A stretch of 64,000 nt of DNA from Lamellibrachia columna (lineage: Eukaryota > Annelida > Polychaeta > Sabellida > Siboglinidae): positions 59,100,140 through 59,164,139 of the forward strand of contig OY759268.1 in the NCBI GenBank assembly GCA_963662155.1, given 5' to 3'. The translations under genes were made by a program, and so were the position numbers. Numbering within the stretch: position 1 is the first letter of the stretch; every line of letters begins with the position of its first letter. The notes beneath the pieces are model-generated. The model was not told the DNA's origin and searched no databases. It saw nothing but the letters and a program-made list of their open reading frames with translations. Below are positions 44,376-55,144 of this stretch, one piece after another.

Positions 44376-45775
44376 ATGCAGACCTGTCTAACCTGTGTCC
44401 TTGTGTCTTGTGTGTCGCTGACATTGTTTATAAGCCATAGACGAGCAAAGAACTGGCCCCTTCAGGTTCCCTATTGTCAATTTATCACCCATTGTAAACC
44501 AGGCTTGATGTACAATCCGTTAACTATCCATTCAGATAATAACTCGATACATTATGGTATAAGTTGTATTATATTTATGTTCACATACAACAGATACAAT
44601 ACAGCATGGACGCTGCTCAAAGAGATCTTTGGGCTAAAGGTGAATGAAAAGTTCCCAAAGAAACTGCCTGAGTAGACATCATGTGGTGATTGTATCTGGA
44701 AAACAGACAGAAAAGGTAATTACAGCCACAATGGAATCACGCTAGAAGTCACTGTTGGACAGGAGGTAAATATATTTCTTGTACATTATACAGGATCAAA
44801 GCCCGACTACAGTGTGACAGGACTATCAACAGTTCTGTGATCATCACAGGTAGAAATGACAGTTAATTAGTCTTGTGGACAGGTAGTGCTGAGATGTTAT
44901 TAGTCCCCACAAACAGTCAGTGATGTTTTACAGGTGTCACTAGGCCATCTTGACAGAAACAATTCCATTCAAATTAAACTGTTGCCTCATATAACAAAAT
45001 AATAGATTCCATTAAACATTATTTATTTTGGATGTCAACAAGTCAAAACCTTTAAAGTCTTTTTATCAAAATGAATAGTACATGTTTTATATTGCAACGG
45101 CCTGAACTTGTCTGTGGGACAAGTGTCCAGGATTATGTACTTGTCCTACACTGTCACTGGTAGCTACTTGTCCTACATTGTCACTGGTAGCCACTTGTCC
45201 TACACTGTCACTGGTAGCCACTTGTCCTACACTATCACTGGTAGCTACTTGTCCTACACTGTCACTGGTAGCTACTTGTCCTACATTGTCACTGGTAGCT
45301 ACTTGTCCTACACTGTCACTGGTAGCTACTTGTCCTACACTGTCACTGGTAGCTACTTGTCCTACACTGTCACTGGTAGCTACTTGTCCTACACTGTCAC
45401 TGGTAGCTACTTGTCCCATACAAGTGTCAATGTCAAGCCCTACTTTGTGTCTTTGCCAATGGTTCATACACTATAGAGGGAAGTACTGACCAGTCTGTTT
45501 GTATATTTGGTGAACTTGTGAGCTTTTTATTGTCCTACTGGTTCTCCAGACATATTTATTTACTCTTTTAAAAAAAAAAATTGTATTCATATTAGGTCAG
45601 GTACAATATTTACGCTGTTGTGTTATTTTATCCAAACCTGGAGGTAGAGGCAATCCCTGAATTATGGCTCAGTGATGGTGACACAACATGTGAGTGGCCT
45701 CCCAACAATGTGACGCCTGCCATAGAATCAAGGCACAGCCCAGAGCTGATTGAACAACATGTAGTGTAGCTCCTG
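44376..45775 (+). pseudogene. terminal exons of an unknown gene, copy B
   Basis: Plus-strand counterpart of 16,733-15,600. It has AWTLLKEIFGLKVNEKF, KKLPE, the same in-frame TAG at about 44,673, then TSCGDCIWKTDRKG and GITLEVTVGQE with a GTAAAT donor (44,766). The last exon starts after a TTAG at about 45,595 and reads RYNIYAVVLFYPNLE, ELWLSDGDTTCEWPPNN and ELIEQHVV, then TAG. The intron carries the 27-bp minisatellite. Few changes separate the copies, most in the intron. Confidence 0.45.
45110..45425. repeat. 27-bp minisatellite, about 11 units, expanded in copy B
   Basis: The unit CCTACACTGTCACTGGTAGC plus TACTTGT is open in every frame. The homologous site in copy A (15,940-15,985, minus strand) has about one unit; copy C (51,165-51,440) has about nine. 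Ancestral state, single unit, is therefore readable. Confidence 0.95.
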
Positions 45776-46164
45776 AAGAAAGCCATAAGTAAATATGGAA
45801 CAAGATCAAATTACTGAATAAACGTCACAGATTTTAGACTAAAATATAATTCAGACTTAAAAAATTATGATGCAGTTATCGCTGTGCTATGTTAATAACA
45901 AATTAATGCCTGGTAAGATTCATATTTTTAAATGGACAAAATAGTACACACCACTCACAATTACAATACACAAGAAAATTACTTAAAAAACAAGTACTGT
46001 AGAACAACATTGCGGTCAGTGTGAATGAGTGTTAAAAAGGCCCTATTTTGTGGAATAAATTAAATAAGGATCTGCTGTGATCTGTTGACCTTTAAGACAT
46101 ACAAAAATGTTTTGGTTAACAAATATACTATGTAGTTCTCAGTAATCTGCTTACTGCATCGTTG

Positions 46165-46174
46165 GGAATATATA

Positions 46175-46212
<38 letters not shown>

Positions 46213-46235
46213 TATATATATATATATATATACAT

Positions 46236-46282
<47 letters not shown>
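46165..46282. repeat. interrupted (TA)n microsatellite
   Basis: TA tract with a few AAAT and CATT interruptions, at the position matching the TA tract of copy A (15,139-15,198). Confidence 0.95.
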
Positions 46283-46285
<3 letters not shown>

Positions 46286-46734
46286 AGTTTGAATGATATG
46301 TTATCACATTTGCCTTTACACTTTTTTCTTTTACTTTATGTTAATTATTTTTATGTGTTTAAACTTAATTATGTCTTTTTATCCAAACTTGTCGTCTTTC
46401 CTCATGATTCATAGTTACTGATGTGAAACATTTTCTGTGGAACTTGTAAAGAGATCACCAACCAGGTTTTTGTCTTGTTTTCATATTTCGCCGCAACTCC
46501 TGCCTTCAAGAACACATATGTTGAGAGCAGTTCTTCTTTAACCCAATCCTGTATGCTTCCAATTAATTTTTAGTGGTGGCTGGAGCACAATAAATTTTTA
46601 CCAAATAATATATGTTATATGTATGTTTTACTAAGCATTAATGTTGCTCAAGATTATCAGTTATTCAATGCACAATAGAATAGAAATTTAACAATTTGCT
46701 TGCAAATATTCATTGTCATGTCTGAACACAAAAC
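46283..46734. other. intergenic, nothing recognised
   Basis: AT-rich single-copy sequence between the TA tract and the truncated LINE copy B. Confidence 0.5.
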
Positions 46735-48770
46735 AGTTGTGTAGTGGCCTGGCTCTGTAGATCTCCTTGTTCCACCAGAGTGGCTTGTTGCTTGTCTTCC
46801 TCCTCACTTTCTTTGGAACAAACTTACTCACTGCCTCCTCTATGGAAGCTTTCAGTATTGTCAAGGCTTCTTCTGTTGAACAATTTGCTCTACTTAGTTT
46901 AGTCCTGAGGTCAATTTGTTGTATATATACCTTCATGCCTACATTAGTCACAGTTTCTGTAGTCACAGTAATCATTCTTCCAATCAGTGTATTCAGTCCT
47001 ACAGACCATCGTGAACTCTACTATGTTGTGATCGCTTGAACCAAATGGTTCTGTTACATGCACATTTCTCACTAAGTTTGGAGTTGTTGTCAGAACAAGA
47101 TCTAGCACATGCCATGTCTTGTTGCTGTTTCTACAGGTTGAATCAAGCCAAGGTCCTGTGTCAAGTCTAAAAATGACTGTCCTTCTGCTGTTGCTTCAAG
47201 TTCTTTCCAGTTTATAGTGTTGTGGTTGAAATCTCCACATAACATTACTTCTTTGTTTGACATTCTGCTGTATGCCTTGATAATGTTGGAATGAATTTTT
47301 GCTTCTTCTTCCTGCATATTAGATGTAGAGTTGTAACATACACCAGCTAGAATGTTACCTTCTGCCAGCCTACACCACAGTATTTCCTCATTGCAGTCAG
47401 AGACGTCTATGTCACACTGTGCACTGACCTCTTCTGTTGCATAAATTAGCACTCCTCCACCTCGTCTATCCTTCCTGTCTTTCCTCCTGGTCACGTAGCC
47501 ATTAAGTGCTAATTCACTGTCCATTGTGTTTTCGTTCGCCCAGGATTCTGTCACGAAAACAAAATATCGGGTGTGTTTTCATATACATAACTGACCATCT
47601 CTTCTTTCTTGTTACATAAACTTCTGGCATTTATCAGAGCACAAGTCAGTGTATCTTTCACTGTAGTGTTTCCTTTCCCTCTGTCGCCCTCTCTCACCCA
47701 CCCCCTTCTCCCCAGGGGTATCTCTCCTAGGGTTTGGAGTAGTTGGACTGTGAGATGGTTTGGTGGTCTGGTTAGTAGAAACAGTGTTAGGGCCTGTAGG
47801 GCTTGTTTGGTGGTAATTTCTCCCTTGTATATTACCAAGTCCTTTTCTCCATTTTCCAGTCTTCTTCTTTCTTGGCGCAATCTGTAGTCCTTCCCTCTGT
47901 CGCCCTCTCTCACCCACCCCCTTCTCCCCAGGGGTATCTCTGTAGTCCTGCTCTTGTTCCTTCTGTGTTTTGTCTCAGTTTATAAACACTTTCTTCCATT
48001 TGTTGCCTCTTTCTCTCAGGGAACTTGCTTTTTCTAGTACTTTAGACTTGTCATATCTGGTTGTTAGCGAGACTACGATCTTGCTTGTGGGGCTGTCCTT
48101 TTGTATTTCTTTAGGAACTTTGAAAGCTTGCTGTATGATGTCAGCATCGATTCCAGTCTGCTTTATGATACAATTTACAATCGCTATGTCATTTTCACAA
48201 TTAGGAAGTTCCATATTTTGTTTAATTTTTTCTTATGCATCTGATTGGGTAGTAACCTCTGGTATGATTGGGTAGTAACCTCTGGTATGATTGGGTAGTA
48301 ACCTCTGGTATGATTGGGTAGTAACCTCTGGTATGATTGGGTAGTAACCTCTGGTATGATTGGGTAGTAACCTCTGGTATGATTGGGTAGTAACCTCTGG
48401 TATGATTGGGTAGTAACCTCTGGGGAAGCCGGAAATTATTACATTCTTTTGTTTCTTCTCTCTCTCTACGGCTTCGTGAGCTTCTTCTCGGGCAATGTTC
48501 CTTATTCTTTTTTCAAGTTCTGGTCACTTTACTGTTTCGATTTTCTTGACTCCTATTTCCAATCTATCAACCTTCTCTTCAATACACCTTGTCTTATCTT
48601 GCATCATCTTTAAGCCATCTATGGTGGCTTCGTCACACTTCTTGCAGAACCTGTGTGTACCTAGACCCTTCTTTGCAAGAAATTTATACTTTTCCTCTGA
48701 AATATTGCTACACACTATACACACCCAGCTGAACACATTTCACAGTGTAAAGCCATTGTGTCTGCTGTAA
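46735..48770 (-). mobile_element. CR1-like LINE, copy B, lacking reverse transcriptase
   Basis: Same family as the LINE at 36.6-43.8 kb. It has ORF1 (zinc finger ISEEKYKFLAKKGLG and KKCDEATIDG at 48.7 kb, 8-unit 23-bp array, then the RNA-binding-like part) and the endonuclease (GYVTRRKDRKDRRGGGVLIY, EVMLCGDFNHNTINWKE). It stops in the linker after one copy of KPLWWNKEIYRAR. Everything beyond, including reverse transcriptase, is absent. The single linker unit shows the state before the 54-bp expansion of copy A. Both copies share the TGA in ORF1 (after KKVFIN), so it predates the duplication. Confidence 0.85.
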
Positions 48771-49170
48771 CAGTCTCTCTGCACTTCCCTGCACACTTGG
48801 GCGGGCACATATTGGATGTTGACAAATTTAGACAAATACAAATTTCTGCAAACCACTTATTTGAGGGGGTATATTAACATTTTGCACAGCACCTGCCCTC
48901 TACCCAACTGCCTCTTCTTTTCTTCAATAGTGTTTTTTTATGAAGACACTAGAGAACTCGTTACATTACATCATAAGCGACGACAAACTCACAACACCTT
49001 CATGCATCCATTTTACCGGAAGTAAAACATTGTCAGCTGCCATATCTTCCCATTACAATAACAATTACATCACACATACTGATGACTGAACTTAACTGAA
49101 GAATGGTCCTATAAACTACTTTATAATATAATGAGTTTTTTTAGCGTTTACTTTTTTATTCATGTTTCAG
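48771..49170. other. extra 400 bp absent from copy A
   Basis: Between the LINE 5' end and the exon at 49,171 there are about 400 bp with no match at 43,800-43,829; an insertion here or a deletion in copy A. No coding feature. Confidence 0.5.
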
Positions 49171-49331
49171 GCAAAACAGATATCATGGCCTTCCTGAATT
49201 CATCAATGCCACCTTGCCTGCAGCACCTTGACCATCAAGCTGCATACTTAAAAACAAGAGCACAGTTGTTCAGTAGGCTCAAAACTAAACAACGCAATGT
49301 CAACAAATGTTTAGTGGCTATTTCGTACTGA
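49171..49331 (+). CDS. possible terminal exon, copy B
   Basis: Counterpart of 43,830-43,990 after CATGTTTCAG; reads KTDIMAFLNSSMPPCLQHLD and so on to CLVAISY and TGA. See that entry for the comparison. Confidence 0.35.
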
Positions 49332-50500
49332 AATGGTACATGGCAGTCAGTTTCAGCCCTAATATGGAATGTCTGTTTTCCTTTTCTTTAAATGTATTTC
49401 TTATCTATTCCTTGCACTTTCTCTACTTCCAGCTCGTGCTTGAGACCTTAGCTGGTTTTTTCAAACTAGGTGGGAATTGATTCCACACCTGAAGTTCTCG
49501 TGTGGAATCTCACAGCTGACTATCTGGGGTCCTTTTCTTTCAATGTACTTTCTACCCCTGTCGTTGTCTTTGTGTGTGCTTTAACAATTTAATGATGCCA
49601 GCAATTTGGAAGGAAAGAAAGCTGATATATTACAGTACTTAATTTATTTCTTCCTAATAATATTGATGGTGTGACAGGATCAAACAACACTGTTACTATG
49701 TAGAAATTTCACTAGGAGGATTTGTTTAATTGTTAAGAAAAAACTGAGGTGAATAGAATGTATTATACTTGTGGTGGAATCAGAATCACTTAGAAAACTC
49801 TAGTATAAACATAATAAAGTTAAACTTTTTTATTTACAGATGAAAAGAGGAATGAATCTTTGTTAATCAGATGTTAAGTTTATATACATAATTTTATCAT
49901 ACTGAGCAATATTTGAACGTTTCTTGGAATAAGATCTACAGCCAATACTTCTACACAGCCAACGGAGTAAAACACTGACAGGGTGGGTTTTATCCCCTGT
50001 ATTATTGTCTATATACATAGATGAAATGTTAACAAGACGCAGCATATCTGGGTTTGGCTGTAGGATATGTCATATGGTTGTCTATATGGTGCTATCGGCT
50101 ATGCTGATAATATCTCGTTAGTAGCTCCATCAACATATGCATTGACAAAATGTGTGATGTCTGCCTAGAATATGTGTGATGTCTGTCTAGGAATATTTAA
50201 ATTTAATTTAAAATTTAACACATCCATTATATTTTAAAGCTATACAACTAAAATATGCTAAAAAGGCCACACTGTTGGTCCTAACATTCACCTGGACAAG
50301 GTTATGGACGTGTCTCGTGATGAACTGAATAAAATGTTCACTATTATTAGTCTGTTGTCATAACTAACATTACATTAATATACAGCTTAATTATAGCTGA
50401 TTATATGTTACTTTTTTAAGGACATTTCTCCATATGAAAATGATGTGGAAGTTCCAAGTGGAAAATTTCACAAGATTTTAATGAAAGCACTACAATATTC
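49332..50500. other. intergenic, first 280 bp paralogous to 43,990-44,255
   Basis: No gene recognised. AT-rich, with a short tandem duplication near 50,150-50,195 (TGTGTGATGTCTGTCTAG). Confidence 0.5.
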
Positions 50501-50504
50501 GAAT

Positions 50505-50650
50505 GCTAAAAATATTTCAGTAATTTAAAAACCACTAAGCACCAAAATAAATAAAAAAAATTATTTACGCAAGTGGAATTCGATCACAAAAACTTACAAT
50601 CAAAAACCAACGACTTAATCCATTACACCACACGAATATACAAATGAAAT
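50505..50650 (-). mobile_element. tRNA-derived SINE remnant, same family as 15,005-15,138
   Basis: On the minus strand: GTGGTGTAATGGATTAAGTC (A-box region), GTGATCGAATTCCAC (B box), then TTATTTATTTTGGTGCTTAG and TGGTTTTTAAAT. Box spacing is tRNA-like and the tail is shared with the other copy. Confidence 0.6.
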
Positions 50651-50819
50651 TGGTAAAGTAGTATTGTACATCATCACAATGTGCATGATATATCAAAAGA
50701 CTGTTTAAAATGATTTGTTTAAAACAATTATGGGTAATATCCTGTTATGTATATTGAATTAATCGCGGTCGTCCGTGTGTATGTTTATTAATAAGCATAA
50801 ATAGCGACAGCGATGAGCT

Positions 50820-51110
50820 GACGTCACGTCACTGCCACAAACAAGTCGAATTGTGTATATCGCGCACTTGGTCTGCCTAAGGCGACAGTTAAGCAAACAG
50901 TTTTTAAGCTGACTGCATATTTTGTATACATGTTAGTCATTGACATATTCCAATCAACTTTGAGTATGTGTTCTAAATTAGTGTTACACAGGTATTGTAA
51001 CACTAGTATGTATGAATTCGATATGTGCATGTGGGCGATAATGGGAGAACGTTCGTCTAACGCATAAATAACTTCAGACAAAACACAAGGATCTGTTTAT
51101 CAAAGTTTCC
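50820..51110. other. empty-site paralogue of the TTAA element's flanks
   Basis: The reverse complement reads, in order, the left flank of the TTAA element (about 16,925-17,142), a single TTAA at 50,889-50,892, and the right flank (22,321-22,385). A TGACGTCA and a GCGCGATATACACAATTCG-like stretch lie in it. This is the pre-insertion state. Confidence 0.85.
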
Positions 51111-51164
51111 CTCGTCCACTCTGCACAAAACCTGATTGAACTAACCCTTGCTGTTGTTGTGAGC

Positions 51165-51440
51165 GTGAGTAATTTGTCCTACACTGTCACTGGTAGCTAC
51201 TTGTCCTACACTGACTGTCACTGGTAGCTACTTGTTAGCTACTTGTCCTACACTGTCACTGGTAGCTACTTGTCCTACACTGTCACTGGTAGCTACTTGT
51301 CCTACACTGTCACTGGTAGCTACTTGTCCTACACTGTCACTGGTAGCTACTTGTCTTACACTGTCACTGGTAGCTACTTGTCCTACACTGTCACTGGTAG
51401 CTACTTGTCCTACACTGTCACTGGTAGCTACTTGTCCCAG
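51165..51440. repeat. 27-bp minisatellite, about nine units, expanded in copy C
   Basis: Same unit as at 45,110-45,425 (CCTACACTGTCACTGGTAGC plus TACTTGT) with one irregular junction near 51,210. Confidence 0.95.
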
Positions 51441-51614
51441 ACAAGCGTCAATTTCAAGCCCTGCTTTGTGTCTTTGCCAATGATTCATACACTATAGAGG
51501 GAAGTATTGACCAGTCTGTTTGTATATTTGGTGAACTTGTGAGCTTTTTATTGTCCTACTGGTTCTCCATACATATTTATGTGCTCTTTTTCACATTTTT
51601 TTCTATTCATATTA

Positions 51615-51790
51615 GGTGAGGTACAATATTTACGCAGTTGTGTCATTTTATCCCAACCTGGAGGTAGAGGCAATCCCTGAATTATGGCTCAGTGATGGTG
51701 ACACAACATGTGAGTGGCCTCCCAACAATGTGACACCTGCCATAGAATCAAGGCACAGCCCAGAGTTGATTGGACAACATGTAGTGTAGC
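51615..51790 (+). CDS. terminal exon of the unknown gene, copy C
   Basis: After ATATTAG the frame reads VRYNIYAVVSFYPNLEVEA, ELWLSDGDTTCEWPPNN and PELIGQHVV, then TAG, 58 codons including the stop. The frame and stop are the same in all three copies. The preceding exon present in copies A and B is missing here. Confidence 0.45.
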
Positions 51791-52052
51791 TCCTGAAGAA
51801 AGGCATCGGTAAATATGGAACAAGATCAAATTACCGAATAAACGTCACAGATTTTAGAAATGAAAAGGAAAGAGGAGTCGATTAAACGTCAAGATTTAAA
51901 TTCAAATATCTAATTCTGATTAATATGTTTGTAAACATTGTTTTCTAACTCCAGCGAGCTTATAGATCTAAAGAATAATGGTAATGATATATAAAGTAGA
52001 GTGCATTTTTAATATTGTGTAATGATATTACTAACGGCTCTCTTTGTTCCAG

Positions 52053-52151
52053 CATGTTCCGTGGCTAACTGTAAAGAATGCTCCGCCAGTGACAGTGCTG
52101 CGTATCTAACGTGCGAAACTGATTTCGTTGTGAAAGAAAACGCCTGTCAAG
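52053..52151 (+). CDS. cysteine-rich module exon, intact copy
   Basis: Between TTGTTCCAG and GTAATTCC one frame reads ACSVANCKECSASDSAAY, then LTCETDFVVKENACQ: six cysteines in 33 residues with CxxxxCxxC spacing. It resembles a half EGF or TNFR/furin-like extracellular module. It is 26 bp longer than the minus-strand copy at 13,185-13,113, which cannot encode it. It lies between the unknown gene end and the transposase tail, so its parent gene is unclear. Confidence 0.45.
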
Positions 52152-52189
52152 GTAATTCCTTTTTTGTGTTAAAGGTCTGTGGTCACTAA

Positions 52190-52375
52190 CCATATACGTA
52201 TTCCAAGACTCTGATTTCACTGCTGCTATGGTAACTAATGTAATCACGGAAGCTGCACAAGAGCACAACCCCATGCCACCTCTGACCCCAACGGTGGCAG
52301 CTCCAGTACTGACAGCTGTTGCCATGGCGACTGCACAAGAGCACAACCCCATGCCACCTATGTCCAAATATGCAG
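52190..52375 (+). pseudogene. transposase-tail fragment, second copy
   Basis: Reads YVFQDSDFTAAMVTNVITEA, QEHNPMPPLTPTVAAPVL and about half of a second unit, then jumps at about 52,362 into sequence matching 8,065 (reverse complement). It lacks the SGFRKAG block present at 13,000. It shows that the transposase tail was present before the blocks were duplicated. Confidence 0.55.
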
Positions 52376-52439
52376 TGTTTGAATAGTTTAAGTAACTTCT
52401 GCAGTCGGTTGAATAAAAATTCATATTTTTCCTTTGCAG

Positions 52440-52497
52440 AAGATTTCTTCACGAAAACAATCGGAAGAACTTGTTGATGCGTCTGTATCATTTGATG
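52440..52497 (+). CDS. duplicate of a KEN-gene linker exon
   Basis: Plus-strand copy of exon 7,976-7,919: after CCTTTGCAG it encodes KISSRKQSEELVDASVSFDG/D with one change (Pro to Arg). The donor, GTAAGT in the KEN gene, is GTAGTT here and probably weaker. No KEN-domain exons follow. Confidence 0.6.
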
Positions 52498-52901
52498 GTA
52501 GTTAGATTAATTTAGCTTCAATTAATTTTTTTTTTTAATAATTGAAACTAACTTACTTAATATTGATTAAACGCATGATCAATGTGGCTAACAGGGTAGT
52601 AGGGTTTCATAGATTTTGAGACACAATTACAGATTTATGTAAATACACTAATTCAGTCCCATTAACATATATACAATATAGATCACAAGCAATAACTTTA
52701 TTACATTCACTTCACAAACATAAATCAAACACTTAAATATATGGTCATTGAACAAATCTTATTCTGACAAGTATCCTTCAAACCTACATAATTTTTTGTC
52801 TTGGTGCTGCTCTACTTGAAAACAGTGAAAATATTGTTGTATTCTTCCGTGCAATATTTGATTACAGTCGTTTTCAGATCATGTTTATAATTGTTCTTCA
52901 G

Positions 52902-52952
52902 CCTTATCGATACAGCGGCCAACACATCTGGATCTGATGATGCAGGCAAAAA
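52902..52952 (+). CDS. small exon joined in phase to the zinc-finger exon
   Basis: Identical to 32,149-32,199. The last codon AA/G is completed by the first base of the exon at 53,358, giving SDDAGKK/NGKTTCD. Confidence 0.55.
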
Positions 52953-53198
52953 GTAAGCCTTTGTTTAATTTTATATTTGTTGGATCTATTATTCCTAAGC
53001 TTTTATTTCAGTGTTGTTTTAGATTTGATTCATGTTGGTGTTTGGAAACACATGTTTGTGTTGTAGTATTGCTAAGCTTTGACTTCAAGTTTGTGATCAT
53101 ACATTCTGCCACATATGTCTTAATGTCATTCACCAGGTCTTTGTCCCATTTGCTGCCAACTTGAGCACAAACAGAGCTCTCTATCTAGTGTATATAGA

Positions 53199-53284
53199 CA
53201 GTCAAACCTGCTCAAGCGACTACCTGCATAAAGAGACCATCAGCCATTAACAGTTATACCTTTGATAAAAAACAGGTTTGACTG
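53199..53284. mobile_element. 86-bp deletion form of the CAGTCAAACCTG MITE
   Basis: Same ends and flanks as 32,445-32,750, but about 220 bp of the middle is missing. Confidence 0.7.
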
Positions 53285-53357
53285 TATAATTATCTAGCAA
53301 CAAATTATTGCACTATTTCAATATCTTGTTCCTTCAGTTAACTTACTGTTATCCTAG

Positions 53358-53520
53358 GAATGGGAAAACAACCTGTGACAGACCAATTAGGTGCTGCATA
53401 TACTGCCAGGCAGTTATCAGCGGCGGAAAATTAAACCGACACATTTTCGGCCAACACAAGTGTGAGACGGATGTAAAGGCTGCAATGTTGAAGACGAGAC
53501 ATGCTTTTTCCAGCATTCTG
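53358..53520 (+). CDS. C2H2-like zinc-finger exon
   Basis: After TATCCTAG the frame, set by the preceding exon, reads NGKTTCDRPIRCCIYCQAV, ISGGKLNRHIFGQHKCETD and VKAAMLKTRHAFSSIL up to a GTAGTT donor. The pattern C-x2-C-x11-H-x4-H is a classic zinc finger spacing, followed by K-x-E-x-D-V-x-x-A, as in uncharacterised multicopy zinc-finger proteins of invertebrates. The partner exons at 53,834-53,893 (after TTCCAG, GTATGTG donor) and 54,231 follow on the same strand. Confidence 0.6.
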
Positions 53521-53833
53521 GTAGTTATCAAAATAAGTTACTTTTAAAGCAGTCCTGATAGCAGAATACAGTTATTTTGAAGTTTACAAGCCTTTATAAC
53601 AAAACAACTTAACTTATTTATAAATAAAGACTTCCGTCCCTGAATTAGCACATCACAATAGTATTTGTGTAATTTCTATAATGCGTTCATTTCAAGCTGC
53701 TTTGAAACATCCCAGTGCCATGTCATAATGATACAAATTAATTCTGACTAAATGTCATCACTATTACATAATGTACAAAATGTGTTATATTTATGATGAA
53801 CAAATAATCATGTTTCGTCTAAATGTATTCCAG

Positions 53834-53893
53834 GCTCCCGTACACCAGTTGTATCAACATCCGGTTTGGGAAACTGCAGAAAACCAACATTTG
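53834..53893 (+). CDS. putative 60-bp exon downstream of the zinc-finger exon
   Basis: Bounded by TATTCCAG and GTATGTG. Two frames are open. One (SRTPVVSTSGLGNCRKPTF) joins in phase with DVADNN of the next exon; the other joins with the previous exon. The conflict is unresolved, so the gene model is provisional. Confidence 0.4.
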
Positions 53894-54230
53894 GTATGTG
53901 TGTGTGTGAGCTATTCAAGTTAGATTAATAATTATAATTATAAATGCTTAATAATTAAATTATTATTAAAATGAAATGTTTATAGAAATATAAACATTTC
54001 ATCACTTCATCAGCTTTTTCTAGTGAATAATAATATGATCTAGGAATGACTCGCCTTGTGATCACAATACATTGTTTTATTCATAATAAACATTTTAATT
54101 GTTGTGATTTTAAGAATATTGTCTGTGTTTCAGATGTTGAGTTATATGAAATGTGTTAAAAACACACAGATCATATCAACACCATCATAATTACAGCTGC
54201 TTCTTTTATTTATTGTTGTCTAATTTGCAG

Positions 54231-54672
54231 ATGTGGCCGACAACAACCGCAGTGAGGAGGATGTGCCACCCCCGAGAGAGAGAGGATGTGCCACCCCCGA
54301 GACAGAGAGAGAAGAGAGAGAGAGAGAGGATGTGCCACTCCGAGAGAGAGAGGATGTGCCACCTCCGAGAGAGAGAGAGGATGTGCCACCCCCGAGAGAG
54401 AGAGAGGATGTGCCACCCCCGAGAGAGAGAGAGGATGTGCCACCCCCGAGAGAGAGAGGATGTGCCATCCCCGAGAGAGAGAGGATGTGCCACCCCCGAG
54501 AGAGAGAGGATGTGCCACCCCCGAGAGAGATAGGATGTGTAACCCCCGAGAGGGAGATGATGTGCCACCCCGAGAGAGAGAGAGGATGTGCCACCCCCGA
54601 GAGAGAGAGGATGTGCCACCCCCGAGAGAGAGAGGATGTGCCACCCCCGAGAGAGAGAGAGGTGACGTGCCA
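54231..54672 (+). CDS. low-complexity exon with DVPPPRER-type repeats, copy C
   Basis: After TAATTTGCAG it reads DVADNNRSEEDVPPPRER and continues through 24-bp repeats with GA-number variation. It matches 35,161-35,535 up to GGTGACGTGCCATTAT, where a LINE is inserted. Confidence 0.45.
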
Positions 54673-55144
54673 TTATATCAGATCTTTATTTCAACAACAA
54701 CAACAACACAACACAAAAAATAGGCAAGCATTAAATATAAACGACAGTCTTGATATTGAAAAGGGCAAGAAGAAGTGTGTCACTTATAACACTTGCCCAA
54801 TTACCATAAATATAACAAGAAGCAAATAATTACAGTATGCAACATGCATAATTACAACTTAACTATATATATTTCAGTATGAATAATGAAATATTAGTGT
54901 TTAGACTAGATAGTCACTGTAGCGTAGTTCAAGGATAACATGTAAAGACCAGCATAAACAAAACAATATTTTTTTTGTGGCTACAATAAATCAATATTTA
55001 TACAGCCAAGCTGTTATATTTATACTACATAGCTAACCAAAATGTTAGCAGTGTATTTTTTTAAACGAACGTTTCTACAACATACTAAAGAGCTGTGAAG
55101 AGAGTTCCATAGTATTACACCTTTAACTGAAATACACATTCTCT

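Noticed and set aside
45087..45489. Repeat proteins on both strands (YLSYTVTGS, VATSDSVGQ)
   Set aside because: Readings of the 27-bp intronic minisatellite, present as a single unit in copy A.
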